Positions 21,824 through 33,847 of a DNA stretch of 64,000 nt are shown here, piece after piece. Source of the DNA: Gyrodactylus bullatarudis. Its lineage: Eukaryota; Platyhelminthes; Monogenea; Gyrodactylidea; Gyrodactylidae. The stretch lies in assembly GCA_012064415.1 (NCBI GenBank), contig SSNU01000188.1, positions 94,986-158,985 on the forward strand. Direction: 5' to 3'. The notes below the pieces were generated by a model, which worked only from the letters and a program-made list of their open reading frames with translations, searched no databases and was not told the DNA's origin. Position 1 is the first letter of the stretch, and each line of letters starts with the position of its first letter. A program made the translations under genes and the position numbers.

Positions 21824-24800
21824 CTAGACCAGTTCATAGTCGGCTGAAAATAAAATCAAAATTTGTTAATGATATAAAGTCTATCTCTTCAATAAAGAGT
21901 CTTCATTTCATTTTATTTTCTCTTTGCATACTCTTGAGTATAATGATGTGGAGAATACCTCTATTCTTTTTAACTAAAATGTAATTTACGCCACTTATCA
22001 TTAGTTTTATGCTGAAAAAATAACTTACAATTAACTGGTACATTTGAATTATTCTCGGTATTTTTATGATGATTCTGTTCTTTCCAACGAAAGTTGTCTG
22101 GCCGTGTCCAATAGAAACCTGTCAGCGGATATTTTCCCTGAAAGCAGAGATAAGTAAAAATTTAAATCCTTTTGATCCGAATTGCTAATCAAAAAAATTT
22201 ATACAAGAAACCTACTGTAGCAAGGTGTGGTCATTAAAATTGTAATGCATCATGCCTAGCCTGTTGGACAAGCAAGTGTCATTCAACTCATGATGACAGG
22301 TGAAGTCGCATGGAAATGTAAGTACACTACACAGCTGGAATTCTAATCCAGGTCTTTAACTTTTAAAGGAAACCCCTCTAACTAACTGGGCCAGAATCAC
22401 TCAAAAGTTTTGAGTCAACACAACCTACACACTGGTTTTTCACATAATTTGCCACTAGGTTTCTTGCATAAAAACATTGTAATTTCTACATTGTCCTCAG
22501 AACTTGATTGACTCAAAAAGTAATATATTTTCAGATCCAATAATAGTATAACCTTTGAATCAGTATAAACGAACTAGGCTAAGTTTTGAGTCAGTACGAA
22601 ATTAGTTTATCCTTGGAATAGTTGCATTCTCAAACGTGTAATAATTCTTGTGGTGTCTAGTTGCACATCCAAGAGCTCTGATGTTTGGTACAAAAAAGAA
22701 CAATACGAAATTGATGAAGATCTTCTTCAGCAGGCATAACTGATAATTATTTTAGGGAAAAGAAGAAATGATCAAAACCTCGATTCATAAGATCAGACAA
22801 TGCATACGATATTAATGGTTTCTTCTTTATTTCGAGCCAGAACTGGGCATAAATTTGCTTAATCTGTCTGTATATTTCCTTTTAACCATCTTCAGGTTTT
22901 TCCAAGATATTTAGAATTAAAGAAATCTAGCTGCCAATGTCATCCAACGAATTCAAACCTGATGAAGGTGTCTTAAATAATTATTTATAAGTGATTTAAA
23001 TTAAAATAGCAGCTTATATATAAATGGCTGAAGATTCCAAAAGAAGAAGCCCTTCTAACAATGTCCAGTTTCCATCCATTATGGCTCAGAAGAATTGCTG
23101 CCTCTGCCTCCCTTTTTGCCAATAGATCAGCACCCAGCGACCAAAGATATAACATCCGTTCATCTCAGGGTTATACCATCCTACATAGTGCCCTCCTACC
23201 TCTCAGATTCCGTTTCCAGATTAACTTGAATATTTTTAAAAACATCAAAATTTCCTCTATTTGTAATTACTTATACAGATTTATCCCAGACAACTTTGAT
23301 TTATTTTGCTTAAATGCATGCATTTATTTTCTTATCAAATAAAAATCTATTATATATATATAAGATGAATTCAGACCAATTATGTGTACAGGTAGATTAG
23401 ACTAGAATATAAAAGGTCTCAATTAAGTAACGGTGACAATAAATAATAAGTTAAAAACCACGTGGCTTCTGTTTCGAATTCTTCTATTTTGTAATAGGAA
23501 ATACCACAAAAAATATTACACATTTGAGAATGCAATTATTCCAAGGATAAACTAATTTCGTATTGACTCAAAACTTAGCCTACTAGTTCGTTTATAAAAA
23601 CACTGATTCAAAGGTAACAAATACTGTAGCATGTGTATAAATTTCACATATCATATTAGTCTACTAACCTGGTTAATGACATCCTGGGAGAATGTTTCCG
23701 CGAACTGGTCAAATTCTTTTTGGGTTTTGAAGAAAAATCCAAATGACATGCTGGGATCAACATTGGATAGATTGACAATTGTCGGATCACTACAATGAAA
23801 TAGGCTGTCCTCGGTTGAGCTGGGTAAATCACTGTTGAAACGAGCAGCTTCTTGTGTTGTATGTGGGTCAAGACAAATCATTTCTGGTATGCTAGACTGT
23901 GAGTTTTCAATGTATCCTATGTACCATTGTGCATGACTTGGTCGACCTCCTAGAATCCCAACACTAGAGGAATACTCTAAACTAGTCTGAAATTTATTAT
24001 TTGCAATTAATATCTAATATAAATAATGCATATTTTGAACTCTTACCAGCCTTATTCTCATTCAGAAGATGATCAAAAACATTTACCCTTGATGTTTACG
24101 AGTTTGTTCTGATTTACAATATCTCGATTTTAAATGAAAATTTTTGAATTAGTGCAAAGATTTTTCAATGAATTTTAATTCATTAAATGACACAGTTGAG
24201 AGAAAATTTTCTGGAAAATTAGGAGAATTTAAACCCTTCATGTCCCAAATTATTATTTTTTCATCACACAAATTAGAAAATTGGTAACATTAGCAAAATA
24301 ATTACGCTGATTTCGAATCTGAATTCCTTTTTGAAAGCTGACTTATCATTTCAAAAAAGATAGAGGTTAAAATTGGCTTTGAAATCTAAGGTATTGTTTT
24401 TCCTTAAGGCCTCAGCAAATATGTTTTCAAAAAAAACTTTGTAAATATCTGACTAGATTTTCAAAAAATCATAATTCTTCAAGTAACTTTGGTTAGCATT
24501 AGTGAAAAGTTATTTTCATGAATTGTACATATTTTTGTAGCGAAATAAATTTCCTTTCTAATGAGAAATTAAGAAAGTATTTTCAAGTATCTTATACTTC
24601 AAATTATCGCTCAAGAAAGTGTTGTGTTCCACCCTAATTAGGGACATGAAGGGTACAAATATTTGTTTTCGTAAGTGAAATAAATTCATTCATCAAAAAA
24701 AATATCTTCAATTCATTTTCGTACTAAAGGGTTACAAATCGTTCTCGTAACATACTTTTTTTCGTAAAATATTTGTGCTATTTTTCGGTTCAATTTCGTA

Positions 24801-26403
24801 AAGCGCCAGCACCACATAAAATGGTTAGAAGAGACAAACTTTTATCTATTTTGTAAAAACTGTCTAATTGAACACCATACTCAAAAGTAATGATATTTTG
24901 AATTTTTTCCATTTTTGAACTAATTTCAAATGAAAATTAATACAAATGATCTCCAAGAATGAGTGAGGCTTACTTTGATGCAGTTGAAATATTGCGGGAT
25001 AAGATTGTTGAGACCAAATCTAACAGGAATTAAGAGCAGCAAGGGATTCCAATTATGAGCATCAGATCTCTCAGGAGATTCTTCTCTGACTTGGCCAGGA
25101 CGAGAATTTCCATGGTTTTTACGATTGAAATCATTATGAATCACCTCAAAGGCTTCTGTGTCACTTTCTCCATCAGAGGGCTGGTAAAAATCTGAAGTTG
25201 ACGGCTGGGATATTCTCTTCAAAGATTTTTCTTTTTCAATTTGAATAAACTTTGAGATAAAATTATCTGAGTCATCTGAATCAGTGGAATTTTCTGTCTC
25301 ATCCGATGCTTTAACTACTTGGCAATCGACTAAGTCTTGTTCTTCCTCTTTGATCAGAATTTTTGTGCACGGACTTGTAGCAAACTTTTCTTTAAAGAAT
25401 TAATTTAAATTGGTATTTAAAAATTTGGAGGAAGTTGATCAAACTAATTGGAATAATGATTTATACTTTTTCTCAAATCTTAAAAAACCATTAATTCTTA
25501 AGACAAGATTTCCTAGATTCACTGGAGTTTTCCGTTTGTCTAGACAATGAGGGTTTAATTTCACGCAAACATATAGAATTGGCAAAAGGATTTTTTGAAT
25601 AATTAGATTAAAAATTGTAGCATTGAAGTTATCAAAAGTTTTTAATGCATTAATAACTAAGGTGTATGAAAAAATCAACCTCCCAAGATATAATGTGGCA
25701 ATACATTAAAGAGTTTTATAGAATAAAATTTAATACAAATACATTCTACTAAATATGAATTTACTTACTGATTTCGTCGTAAATTACTCCTTCCTCGTTA
25801 GTTACGTAAACTTTGATCTTGTTTGAGTTGTCAAAACTAACTAATTTCCTGATTGAATGAACAATTTAATTAGAATGAATTACTTTAAAATATTGGAGAC
25901 AGTATTGGGTCCAAGCCACTCTCCGACAGATTTGTTTTCTGAAACTCCCATCATTGCTATCGAATGAATTGAATAGAGAGCAGAAATTCGATCTTCAAAT
26001 TTTTTAATAATTTTCCAGTAGGTTTTGTCGATTGCATTAGGATTCCAACGCCAATCTAAAAGGAAAAAGAATAATAAAATTTATATTACCCCGGGATAGA
26101 TGATTTCTGATGAGGCATTCAGCAATAAGCATTTGGCCACATCGATGCATACAACCCCAGCCTTTGTCACTTGTCAGACTAGAATTTATTTCTTTGAAAT
26201 TCTTCCGATATGTGCACCAAATGCGGGAGGTTATATCATCATTAACAAGATTTCTATCTAGAGAATAAGATTTTTAGATAATCACCATTTAGAGAAAGAT
26301 ATTCCCTGCCAAGTATATACAAACGAGAATTGTTATTCGGAAGAAAAGAATGCACAAAGTCTATTTCTGAATTTAATAGAACAGCTTCCCATTGAGAATC
26401 CAT
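21824..26403 (-). CDS. ATG4: Autophagy cysteine protease ATG4
   Basis: Processes ATG8-family proteins for lipid attachment and later releases them. Exon 1 starts MDSQWEAVLLNSEIDFVHSF. After a short intron (28 nt) comes SRIWCTYRKNF ... SDKGWGCMHRCGQMLIAECL, holding the catalytic Cys. Next are DWRWNPNA and YSIHSIAMMGVSENKSVGEW. Then comes a Ser/acidic insert (about 25390-25090) before LIPVRFGLNNLIPQYF. GILGGRPSHAQWYIGY and CLDPHTTQ complete the triad (Asp and His). The final exon ends SDYELV, an LC3-interacting-type motif like the vertebrate C-terminal 'FEIL'. Introns of about 2.7 kb in total (24.9-24.0 and 23.6-22.1 kb) carry mobile elements. The stop is TAG at 21824-21826. Confidence 0.93.
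22327..22400 (-). repeat. tRNA-like sequence, probable SINE head
   Basis: The minus strand reads a tRNA-like A box (TGGCCCAGTTAGTTAGAG) and, about 40 nt on, a perfect 5-bp T-arm with a 7-nt loop (CTGGATTAGAATTCCAG, 22351-22335). The anticodon stem and acceptor stem do not pair, so it is not a working tRNA. A tRNA-derived SINE or a tRNA pseudogene inside an ATG4 intron is the likely origin. Confidence 0.35.
22533..23635. mobile_element. Inverted-repeat element in an ATG4 intron
   Basis: Left arm 22533-22662 and right arm about 23505-23630 are inverted copies of about 110-120 bp. Both contain 'aagttttgagtca', 'acgaaattagtttatcct' and 'acctttgaatca'. The same arms flank the element at 54.9-55.9 kb. 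A 93-codon frame at 23061-23342 (SSFHPLWLRRIAASASLFAN) lies inside; it is unrecognised. It looks like a non-autonomous DNA transposon family about 1 kb long. Confidence 0.7.
24231..24656. mobile_element. MITE-like element with 18-20 bp terminal inverted repeats
   Basis: 'acccttcatgtccc' on the left is mirrored by 'gggacatgaagggt' on the right, about 425 bp apart, in an ATG4 intron. The left end follows TTAA, as for piggyBac-type insertions, but the right flank is not TTAA, so the family is uncertain. Confidence 0.55.
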
Positions 26404-26815
26404 TATAGACTATTTCATTAGAATAAACACTAATTTAAAGGTAAAATAGTTCAGATATTTATAGCAATCAAGATATTTAACTGTTAGAAGGGTAGAAAAT
26501 CAGTCAAAATTTTTATAAAGACTTAAAACATTGCATTGAACAAACAATTAACCAGTTCATTATAAACTTGTTTTACCAAGTTTATTTGTTCACGAAAACA
26601 AATTCAAGATGATTTAATGTTCTGACTAAAACCTTCAGACGAAAAGGATCTGATTCTAAATTTCAGAAAGGAAATAAATAAAAAATTTGATTATTACTAA
26701 AATAATATATTCAAATTTCCAACAAGGCGTCATTAAAAAGGTATCATAAAATAGAAGTATCTTGATGTAGGATATCAGGATGAAATTCATCCAACAAATC
26801 AATGACGGATTAATT
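26404..26815. other. Spacer between PRODH 3' end and ATG4 start
   Basis: About 410 bp, AT-rich. It should contain the 3' untranslated end of PRODH and the promoter or leader of ATG4. No distinct element recognised. Confidence 0.5.
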
Positions 26816-29271
26816 TTAACTTTTGTTAAAAATCCTCCTCTTGATTTCAGCTTTTGTTAGAGACAGCTCTCTTGATAAATTTTCCATAATTGAATGGTTT
26901 TCAGCTAATCTTCTGCTCAGGTATGGCAAAACTTCGTTTACCGGTCCATATGGTACATACTTATAGACAGAATAGCCATTGTGTCCTATAATTAAATTAA
27001 TTTGAATTAATAAACAAGTGAAATCATTGCTCACCAAGCGCATATGATATCTGATCACACATTCCTAGCAGTTGTCCGAAGCAAATTAGTTTATCCTGTG
27101 GTCTAATATCAAATTCGGCCATTCTAATAGTGTAGTGAAATTAAAATTTTAATGTTTTGTATAAATTGCTTCGTGAAAAATCAATTACGTAAATAATAAT
27201 GTTTATTTGAAGCACTAACTTGTCTAAAGCAAACTGGACAGTTTTTTCGTTATGTGTTGCAAGCATGATTGATATTTTACCCTTTTCGGTCTTGTTTATC
27301 TCACTTAGTACGTGTTCAAGGCAACCATGGTACATTTTGGTCGTATCTTCATAGCTGTCATTTATTGGATCAGGATAGCCCAAGTCTAGAGCTCTTTTTC
27401 TTTCCTTTAAAATTAAAATTTGATTTTTATAAGTATTTAGTGATTAGAATATCGATTTCTTTTTTCTCAAAAGTAAAATAAATTAAAATTCTTATTTCTG
27501 AACAGAGATTAACTAATAAAATAAAAAATTTCTCTTTAATAGAAATACTCAATCTAAAATTCTTTGCGTAGAGTTAAAAATTCACCTGATCAATATAAGC
27601 TCCACGGACAAATTTGGCGCCAAAGTAAAAGTTTTCAATTTTGGCCATCTCCAGATCCTGAGTGAGTTGCGCTTTAGCATCCTGGAATAGAAAGATGTAA
27701 GAATAAAAAGCATGATTTGAAAAAAAATTAAAGATCGTAATGGTGGTTATCAAGTCATTTGACTATTTTTTTCTCTTTAAAGGTTATGCAAATTGTGACC
27801 TTGAATTCGGACATAGTAAATCGAAGAGATTATTTTTATCCTCATAGGGGTAAAAATAAACATTCAACGGAAAATTTTAAATTACTACATGTAGATTCTA
27901 AGGATAACAGACCTTTAAATAGCACTGGTAAGTATTGAAGATGATTGTAGAGTTTTTGTTGAATTTTCTCATCATTTCCATGGCCAAACGTCTGATGGCT
28001 GGTTGAAAGTAGGTCTGCTCAGCATCAATCATTATTCTCACCCCCTTGTCAAGCGCATGCTGGATAGAAATATTCAGAAATTAGTTTTCATCAAAATTTT
28101 CAGTGGGGAACAAATGGATTACTTGCGCAATTTTATCAATTCTCTGGATCATGTTTCTCAACTCTTCCACACCTTCATCTGTCAAGGTTGAGCCAAGCTG
28201 TTGCATTTTACCAGTCTATATAGGCAAGAATGTATGAAATAATTCTTACCTTTTTATCTTTAATTCTAAATATTGAAGCATAATCGTTCTCAAGGTTTTT
28301 CAGCTGAGACCAGTCTAGTAAATCGACGTTGCTAGAGAAGAATTTATACATTTCTTACGTACCCATCGCCACTGACGTCTAAGAGAGTGAACCATTTAAT
28401 CTTTTCATCATAGGAAATTTCGATACCCAAGTCATCAAGACGAGTTTGAAATTCGTTAATGTCAAATCTTCTAAGGCTTTCTGGAATTGATGTTCTTGGT
28501 GAGAGAAGATCAAACAACTTTTGAAGTTGGAGAAGGAAATCAGAAATTTGCAGAAGAAACTGAGGTCGACCTAAAGCAGTCAACTTGATAGCTGCAAAGC
28601 CTTCATTTTTGGTCGAATCTGAAACAGAATCGATGCACTTGAGAAAAATCCCCATGTTTCTATCACATTTTGCCTCTGATTCATAAAAGTAAGTACGGGC
28701 AGAAATGACATTATCTGAACGATCAGCAAATTTAAGGTTTGGTCGATAAATTTTTTCCTCTTCAATGCTTGGACTCATGGTCGATTCGCGAATTACAGTT
28801 TCATATGATTCTCTTTACGAATAGATAGTAAATAAAAACATACTTTAACCTTTCTTTTGCCTTATCATCGGAAATATCTTCTTCGGCACTATAATCCAGA
28901 ATGGATTTAACATGGAATTTTCTTGACTTATTCACATAAGTGCGAATTTCATCTTGGGTTTCTCCAGCGACAAAATGACCATACACTGTGTGCTTCATTA
29001 TGAAACTGAATAATTTCTCCCCAATTATAGACTTAGTCACATCCATAATTCTTTTGTTATGTTTGACAAGAAATTTGCTTGAACATAGTTTGAAAACAAC
29101 GTATCCTCTAAATAATTCAAAATTTGACTTCGCTTGAAAGGCTATCTTTGTATCTCTAAAGTCAACATCTTTATTACGATGATGGAATTGAGATGTCTGA
29201 CTATATTGGATATGAGAATGTTTTATGATACGGCAGTTCGCATAAAACCTGCAAATTAAATTTTGAATCAT
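26816..29271 (-). CDS. PRODH: Proline dehydrogenase, mitochondrial
   Basis: FAD enzyme oxidising proline to pyrroline-5-carboxylate on the inner mitochondrial membrane. The N-terminus [15 protein letters not shown] is a plausible import leader. The exon order from 29271 gives [20 protein letters not shown], then (31-nt intron) [20 protein letters not shown], then [12 protein letters not shown] (an EF-hand-like loop, as in animal PRODH), and [20 protein letters not shown] with [16 protein letters not shown]. The last exon is [20 protein letters not shown] then [14 protein letters not shown]. The final RR and the YGPVxEVLPYLxRR block are the FAD/substrate-lid signatures. Intermediate exons between 27.6 and 28.3 kb are visible on the minus strand but I did not fix every junction. 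Divergent from MARCHF6, 116 bp away. Confidence 0.94.
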
Positions 29272-29387
29272 TTTGTGAAAGTTAAATAATTTCTAAAATG
29301 AAAATATCTACAATTGGTTGAAGGAAACAACTACTAAGAAAACGTTTAATAAAATTAATTGTTCCAATTTTTCCATGATTTAAACCG
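29272..29387. promoter_or_regulatory. Bidirectional promoter PRODH/MARCHF6
   Basis: 116 bp between divergent start codons. AT-rich, no TATA box. Confidence 0.5.
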
Positions 29388-32300
29388 ATGGAAAATTCAG
29401 ACTTTCAAGATTCAGCATCAAACAGTAAAATAATCCATTTATCTCTCAGATATTTGCCGTATTTGTAGATGTCCGAGTTCTGAGGAAAATTTTCTATTTT
29501 TCCCATGCAACTGCTCTGGCAGCATTAAGTACATTCATCAAAAATGGTAATTTACTTGAAAATTTACAATCTTAGTCTTGAAATCTGGTTAGAGTTCAGC
29601 AAAAAAACAAAATGTGAATTATGCAATCATGAATTCAAGTTCAAATCAATATATTCATCTGATGCCCCACAAAATCTGCCTTCTTGTGATGTGCTGAATG
29701 AATTTTGGTTGGAAATCAAATCGCATGTTGCAAATTTTCTTCATTATCTCCTAGTTCTTACTACATGGATCCTCTTGATTCCTCTAATATCCTGGAGAAT
29801 ATTTCAATGTATCTCATCCGGATCAATTTATCCTGTTTTCAACATTTTTACAGACATTTTCATCATGGATATTTCGACTCTTTATGATTGTTTATTTGGA
29901 ATAACCCTTTCTTTAATTTTCTTTCTCTTCTTTTTTGCTTATGGATATATGAATGAAATTTTAAGTCAAAACGGAATACCCCTTTGGCTCCAGGATCCAA
30001 GCAATATCGATTTTATTCAAAGCGAAGAGGAATTCTCAGACCAAGAGGAAGAAGACTTTGCCCTTCCCCATCACACACGATATGACGATCATCAGGATGT
30101 TGAGGCTCGCCAAGAGGAAGAAAGAGAACTAAATGCTATCCAAAATAACGAGGATAATATCGAAGAGGAGGCTATGCAAATTGATCACATTCCTGATAAC
30201 ATAAATGAGGTCATTAATTGGGACAATGTTCTGGGGTTTGATGGTACCATAGCCTTTGTGGAGCATATCATTTGGATTGTAATTATTCAGACCATTTTCA
30301 TTATCGTTTTTAGTGAGTTGAATCTTTTTAAATTCTTCTCTAGCTTTACTTCCTCACAATATTGGCCAAATCTTTCTCATCAATTTAAACTTTGATCAGA
30401 AATTTCAAAATCTTGAAGAAAATCAGTGCCTGACGACAACTATTGGCTATTTAATGATACTCGTATTAAGCTTTGTTGCCAACTATATTTTTAGATTCTT
30501 CAAATTCAATCAGTAGGTCTTTTAAATTCAAATGGCATATAAACTTTAGGGCTGGCCGTTTTTTCGGCTTAATCTATCTCTACATGAAAGTTGGACTCAT
30601 TTATTCATTTGAAATGATTGTCTTGCCAATTATCTCTGGTGTCTGGATTGATATTTGTTCCATTGTAAGTGTATGCAATTTACAAAATACTTTTCCTGCC
30701 TTTAGAGTCTCACAGAACAGCCTCTATCGAAGAGAATAAAAAATTTCAACTTGAACAAGACCACTTTCATTTACTTCCATTGGACTCGGGGTATGCTGTT
30801 CAGCTTCTACCTGACGACAGTCTTTCACAAGTTTAGTGCAACTCTAAGACCAGGTTTTCTCTGGTTCATTCGATACTTTAATAATCCAGTCTATAGACCA
30901 ATTAAAACGGTAACTTTTAAAATTTCACACCAATTTGTTTAGTTAATTTATTCGCCACTGTTGGTTTATCTACAAAGCATCATGATTTATCAAATGCTCG
31001 TGGGAATATTGATTGCATTTACATTCTTTCTTCCCTCTACAATAATCAAGGAATTATTGCCTACATTTTTCCCTTACAAACTGACTGAAAATTTGTGAGT
31101 TTCTCTCCGGCTTCTCATAATTGTTTTATCCTTCTAGTGATTGTCCCTTGGATTATATTTTCGAGATAATCTTGTCACAATTTCTCTTTCCAATAACCGT
31201 CAATGTTCTGACCAAGAGCCTTGTGCTGAGAAAAGTCCTCAGAGCATGGTGCGTCATGTTTGGCAATCTCTTTGGTCTTAGATCCTATATTCTCGGTGAT
31301 GTTCCAATAAAGAAAGATGTATGTTTTCAATGTATTAAGGAGATTTTTAAAATTTTAACTAACTACTGTAGAAACTCTTTAGTTAATTAAAGAAAAATTC
31401 CAAAAAAAGCTTTAAATTTCTGATTGGATGAAAGGAAAAAACCTCTAATTAAAGTCAATCAGAGTATAAGTTAAATCATGTTAACCAATCAGGAAAGTCA
31501 AAAAGTTCTTCTTGAAGTGATATACGATCATTATTACTGATATAAATTTATATAAAAAACCACTTAATCCCTTTTTTGGTTGACAGGATCCAATTGTTGA
31601 CGAAAGAGGCAACACCAGAAAAAGTAAGAGAAACATCAATCCAGAAGAGGACGAAGAAGACTATGACCTGGAGAGCAGAGAATCCACCTTCAAGTGTTAT
31701 CTAAGACCGAGGTACTTTGAGGGGAGAGTTTTCCTCTTATCTATAGTATTCCTGTTTACATGGGTCCTGCTGACATGTCTTCTCATCTTACTACCAACCT
31801 ATCTTGGACGAAAATTCCATCGAGAGGTACTCCAGAAAAAAACCCAACATGATGTTATAAATTTTATGATTGGATCAGTCATTTTGTTCATGTCAGTGAG
31901 ACTCCTTTTGGCCTTTCGTAAATGCCTTGGGATATTCTCAGTCCAGTTTTATCACATTTTTAATTCCCTACTCAGCCATGCTCTATGCATTTTACAATGT
32001 ACCGGTGTTTTTGTATTTCTTTTAATCATATATCCCATTGCAATTGGGTTATTCATTGAATTAACCTTATTGGCTCCATTTCTAGTACCTTTAAAGAGGA
32101 CAGTTACGCCACTCTTGTGTAATGTAAGTTACTTTTATTATGATTACCTTTAGAATTGGATTTTAGGATTTACTTGTCACAAAGTGATTATTTTATCCCT
32201 GAATTATTTTCCCGACTGCCTCCTGCAGCAAATAATTAACTCAGTTTATGAAGAGATCAATTCCAAGCGTTTCAGAGTCGGCTTCTTATCCATTTTCAAT

Positions 32301-32647
32301 CTCCTTTTGCCAGTAACTACTAGAATGGCAATATTTCTGATATGTCCCTACCTCATGTCTCATCATCTACCGTTGATGAATCAATGTACGTTATACGTGT
32401 TTTTAATTCTTCTTCTAGGCCTTGATAGATCCATGATACAGAGATTCGGATACCTCTTTCAAGTCTCTCTTTTGGCCTGTCACTATTTGCTGAGATATTT
32501 GCAAAAACACCTACAAATTGTACACGCCAATTTGTTTGATAAAAGGTTAGTGTCTTATTTAATTATCGAATAATTTAAAACTTATATATCGTATATTGTA
32601 GATTTCTCATTGGAAAGAAGCTCATGAATATGGGAGAGACGGATTGA
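29388..32647 (+). CDS. MARCHF6: E3 ubiquitin ligase MARCHF6 (TEB4/Doa10)
   Basis: A multi-spanning ER membrane ligase for ER-associated degradation. The start MENSDFQDSASN joins through a 25-nt intron to a RING-CH finger: ICRICRCPSSEENFLFFPCN, GSIKYIHQKC, then (29-nt intron) LEIWLEFSKKTKCELCNHEF. Cys and His spacing is complete. KFKSIYSSDAPQNLP follows as in human TEB4 (FTPIYSPDMPSRLP). After that come many hydrophobic spans, an acidic loop near 30.0-30.2 kb (EEEFSDQEEEDF), and a second set of spans to 32.57 kb. The final exon, after an intron of about 55 nt, reads RFLIGKKLMNMGETD and ends at TGA 32645-32647. Junctions in the spans between 30.4 and 32.2 kb were not all resolved. It stops 49 bp from the DAD1 stop codon. 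Confidence 0.93.
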
Positions 32648-32696
32648 AATTATTTTATTTAATAAAAAAATTTTGATAAAAAATCAAATTTATTCT

Positions 32697-33107
32697 TTAA
32701 CCAATAAAATTGATAACAATCAAGTGAAGAACAACATGGGCAAAAAGAAATCCAGCAAAAGCATTTTCAGGGGAAAATTCAGCGAAACTTTTTTGATTTT
32801 CCTTATTCGAGTGCATACGCAGGCAGACTGCAAAAATGAAACTTCCAACACACGAAATAAACCCTGAGAGGAAAGCATTGAACGGGAAAGTTCCAACAAG
32901 AGCACAATAGATAAATTGCCAAATTCCCATTAACAAGATGTAAACTAGGTAGACATCAATTAGTTTAATCCGCTTTGAAGATGTGGTCTGATAATCACGA
33001 TAAACATCCATTAATAAAGTAATTACACTGACGTTATCTTGCGGTAACTGATTTGAAGCCTTTACCTTATTCAAGTTTGCCTTGTTTGAAGAAAGTTTCG
33101 AAGCCGC
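32697..33107 (-). CDS. DAD1: DAD1, oligosaccharyltransferase subunit
   Basis: A small membrane subunit of the ER N-glycosylation complex. SSKRIKLIDVYLVYILLMGI, then GTFPFNAFLSGFISCVGSFI and FAVCLRM, ending FAHVVLHLIVINFIG, follow human DAD1 closely. The conserved stretch begins upstream of the first in-frame ATG: DNVSVI aligns with human VVSVI, before the Met in TLLMDVY. The exon opens just after an acceptor (tttttatctag, exon from 33107), and the frame from there (AASKLSSNKANLNKVK) has no ATG. The start codon must come from another exon or from a trans-spliced leader, or initiation is non-AUG. It follows TAF11 on the same strand. An 18-nt in-frame GT-AG stretch inside was considered and not treated as an intron. 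Confidence 0.93.
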   Translation of the reverse strand, partial: AASKLSSNKANLNKVKASNQLPQDNVSVITLLMDVYRDYQTTSSKRIKLIDVYLVYILLMGIWQFIYCALVGTFPFNAFLSGFISCVGSFIFAVCLRMHSNKENQKSFAEFSPENAFAGFLFAHVVLHLIVINFIG

Positions 33108-33178
33108 CTAGATAAAAATATAAAAAAATTCAAAAAAAATTCAAGACTTTTAAAAAAATAAAAATAGTCAAGACAGAA
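33108..33178 (-). promoter_or_regulatory. Intercistronic spacer with acceptor, TAF11 to DAD1
   Basis: 71 bp between the TAF11 stop and the first DAD1 coding base, ending in a pyrimidine/T-rich tract and 'tctag'. This looks like a trans-splice acceptor in an operon spacer. A normal intron with a 5' exon hidden under TAF11 is the alternative. Confidence 0.45.
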
Positions 33179-33847
33179 TTAAGAAAATATATTCAATTTG
33201 GGAGTGTTTGAGCATTTGTTTTCAATTTGCATGTCAAGATAAGCATCTCTGATGTGTTTAGGCGATAATTTAACGTTGGGATTCGCTGAAGATTTCTTTT
33301 TTTCGTATGCTTTCTCTAGGAGTTCTCCAATGAATACTTTGGTCATTCCTGCGATGGCAATTACAACGTTCTGGCATATTGTAGTGTTGCTTATTGACAT
33401 AATTAACCGTTTAACTGTGGCCTTAGGGAAAGTTGCACGTTTAAATGTCTCAAACTTTGTTAGTTGATCATCACTAAAGTTTGCTAGGAGAGCCATCAGT
33501 TTTCGATCTTCGTGTTCCTTTTGCTTGTTCTCGTCAAAGTGGGCAGGATTCAAAACACGTGTTATAATTACATCTTCATCAACATCATCATCATGAACGA
33601 TGCTAGATAATTCTTCTTCCTCATCTAAATCTTCGTCATACAAGTTAGAACCTTGTTCATCTCCCTCAACATTAATTATACTGTTGTTAAATTGAGAATT
33701 ATTTGATGCTGTTTCAATGTCAGGAGTTTTAACAGGTTCTAATTTAATTTTTTTACTTTCTGGTGGGGAAGCAAGAGACTTTGAGCAAGTAGAGTCTTTA
33801 CTTTCCGAGTCATCAGGCATTGGGATATTTTCATCATTTTTAGACAT
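33179..33847 (-). CDS. TAF11: TFIID subunit TAF11
   Basis: Histone-fold subunit of TFIID that pairs with TAF13. A single exon of 222 residues starting MSKNDENIPMPDDSESKDST. The N-terminal half is Ser/acidic and low-complexity (DEDLDEEEELSSIVHDDDVD). The C-terminal half is the histone fold: DDQLTKFETFKRATFPKATV, KRLIMSISNTTICQNVVIAI, AGMTKVFIGELLEKAYE and LSPKHIRDAYLDM. It matches human TAF11 '[38 protein letters not shown]'. Divergent from REV3L and followed by DAD1 on the same strand. Confidence 0.95.
   Translation of the reverse strand: MSKNDENIPMPDDSESKDSTCSKSLASPPESKKIKLEPVKTPDIETASNNSQFNNSIINVEGDEQGSNLYDEDLDEEEELSSIVHDDDVDEDVIITRVLNPAHFDENKQKEHEDRKLMALLANFSDDQLTKFETFKRATFPKATVKRLIMSISNTTICQNVVIAIAGMTKVFIGELLEKAYEKKKSSANPNVKLSPKHIRDAYLDMQIENKCSNTPKLNIFS

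Noticed and set aside
33040..33070. An 18-nt GT-AG intron in the DAD1 5' region
   Set aside because: The frame is open through it and 18 nt is below every other intron seen here, so reading through is simpler.
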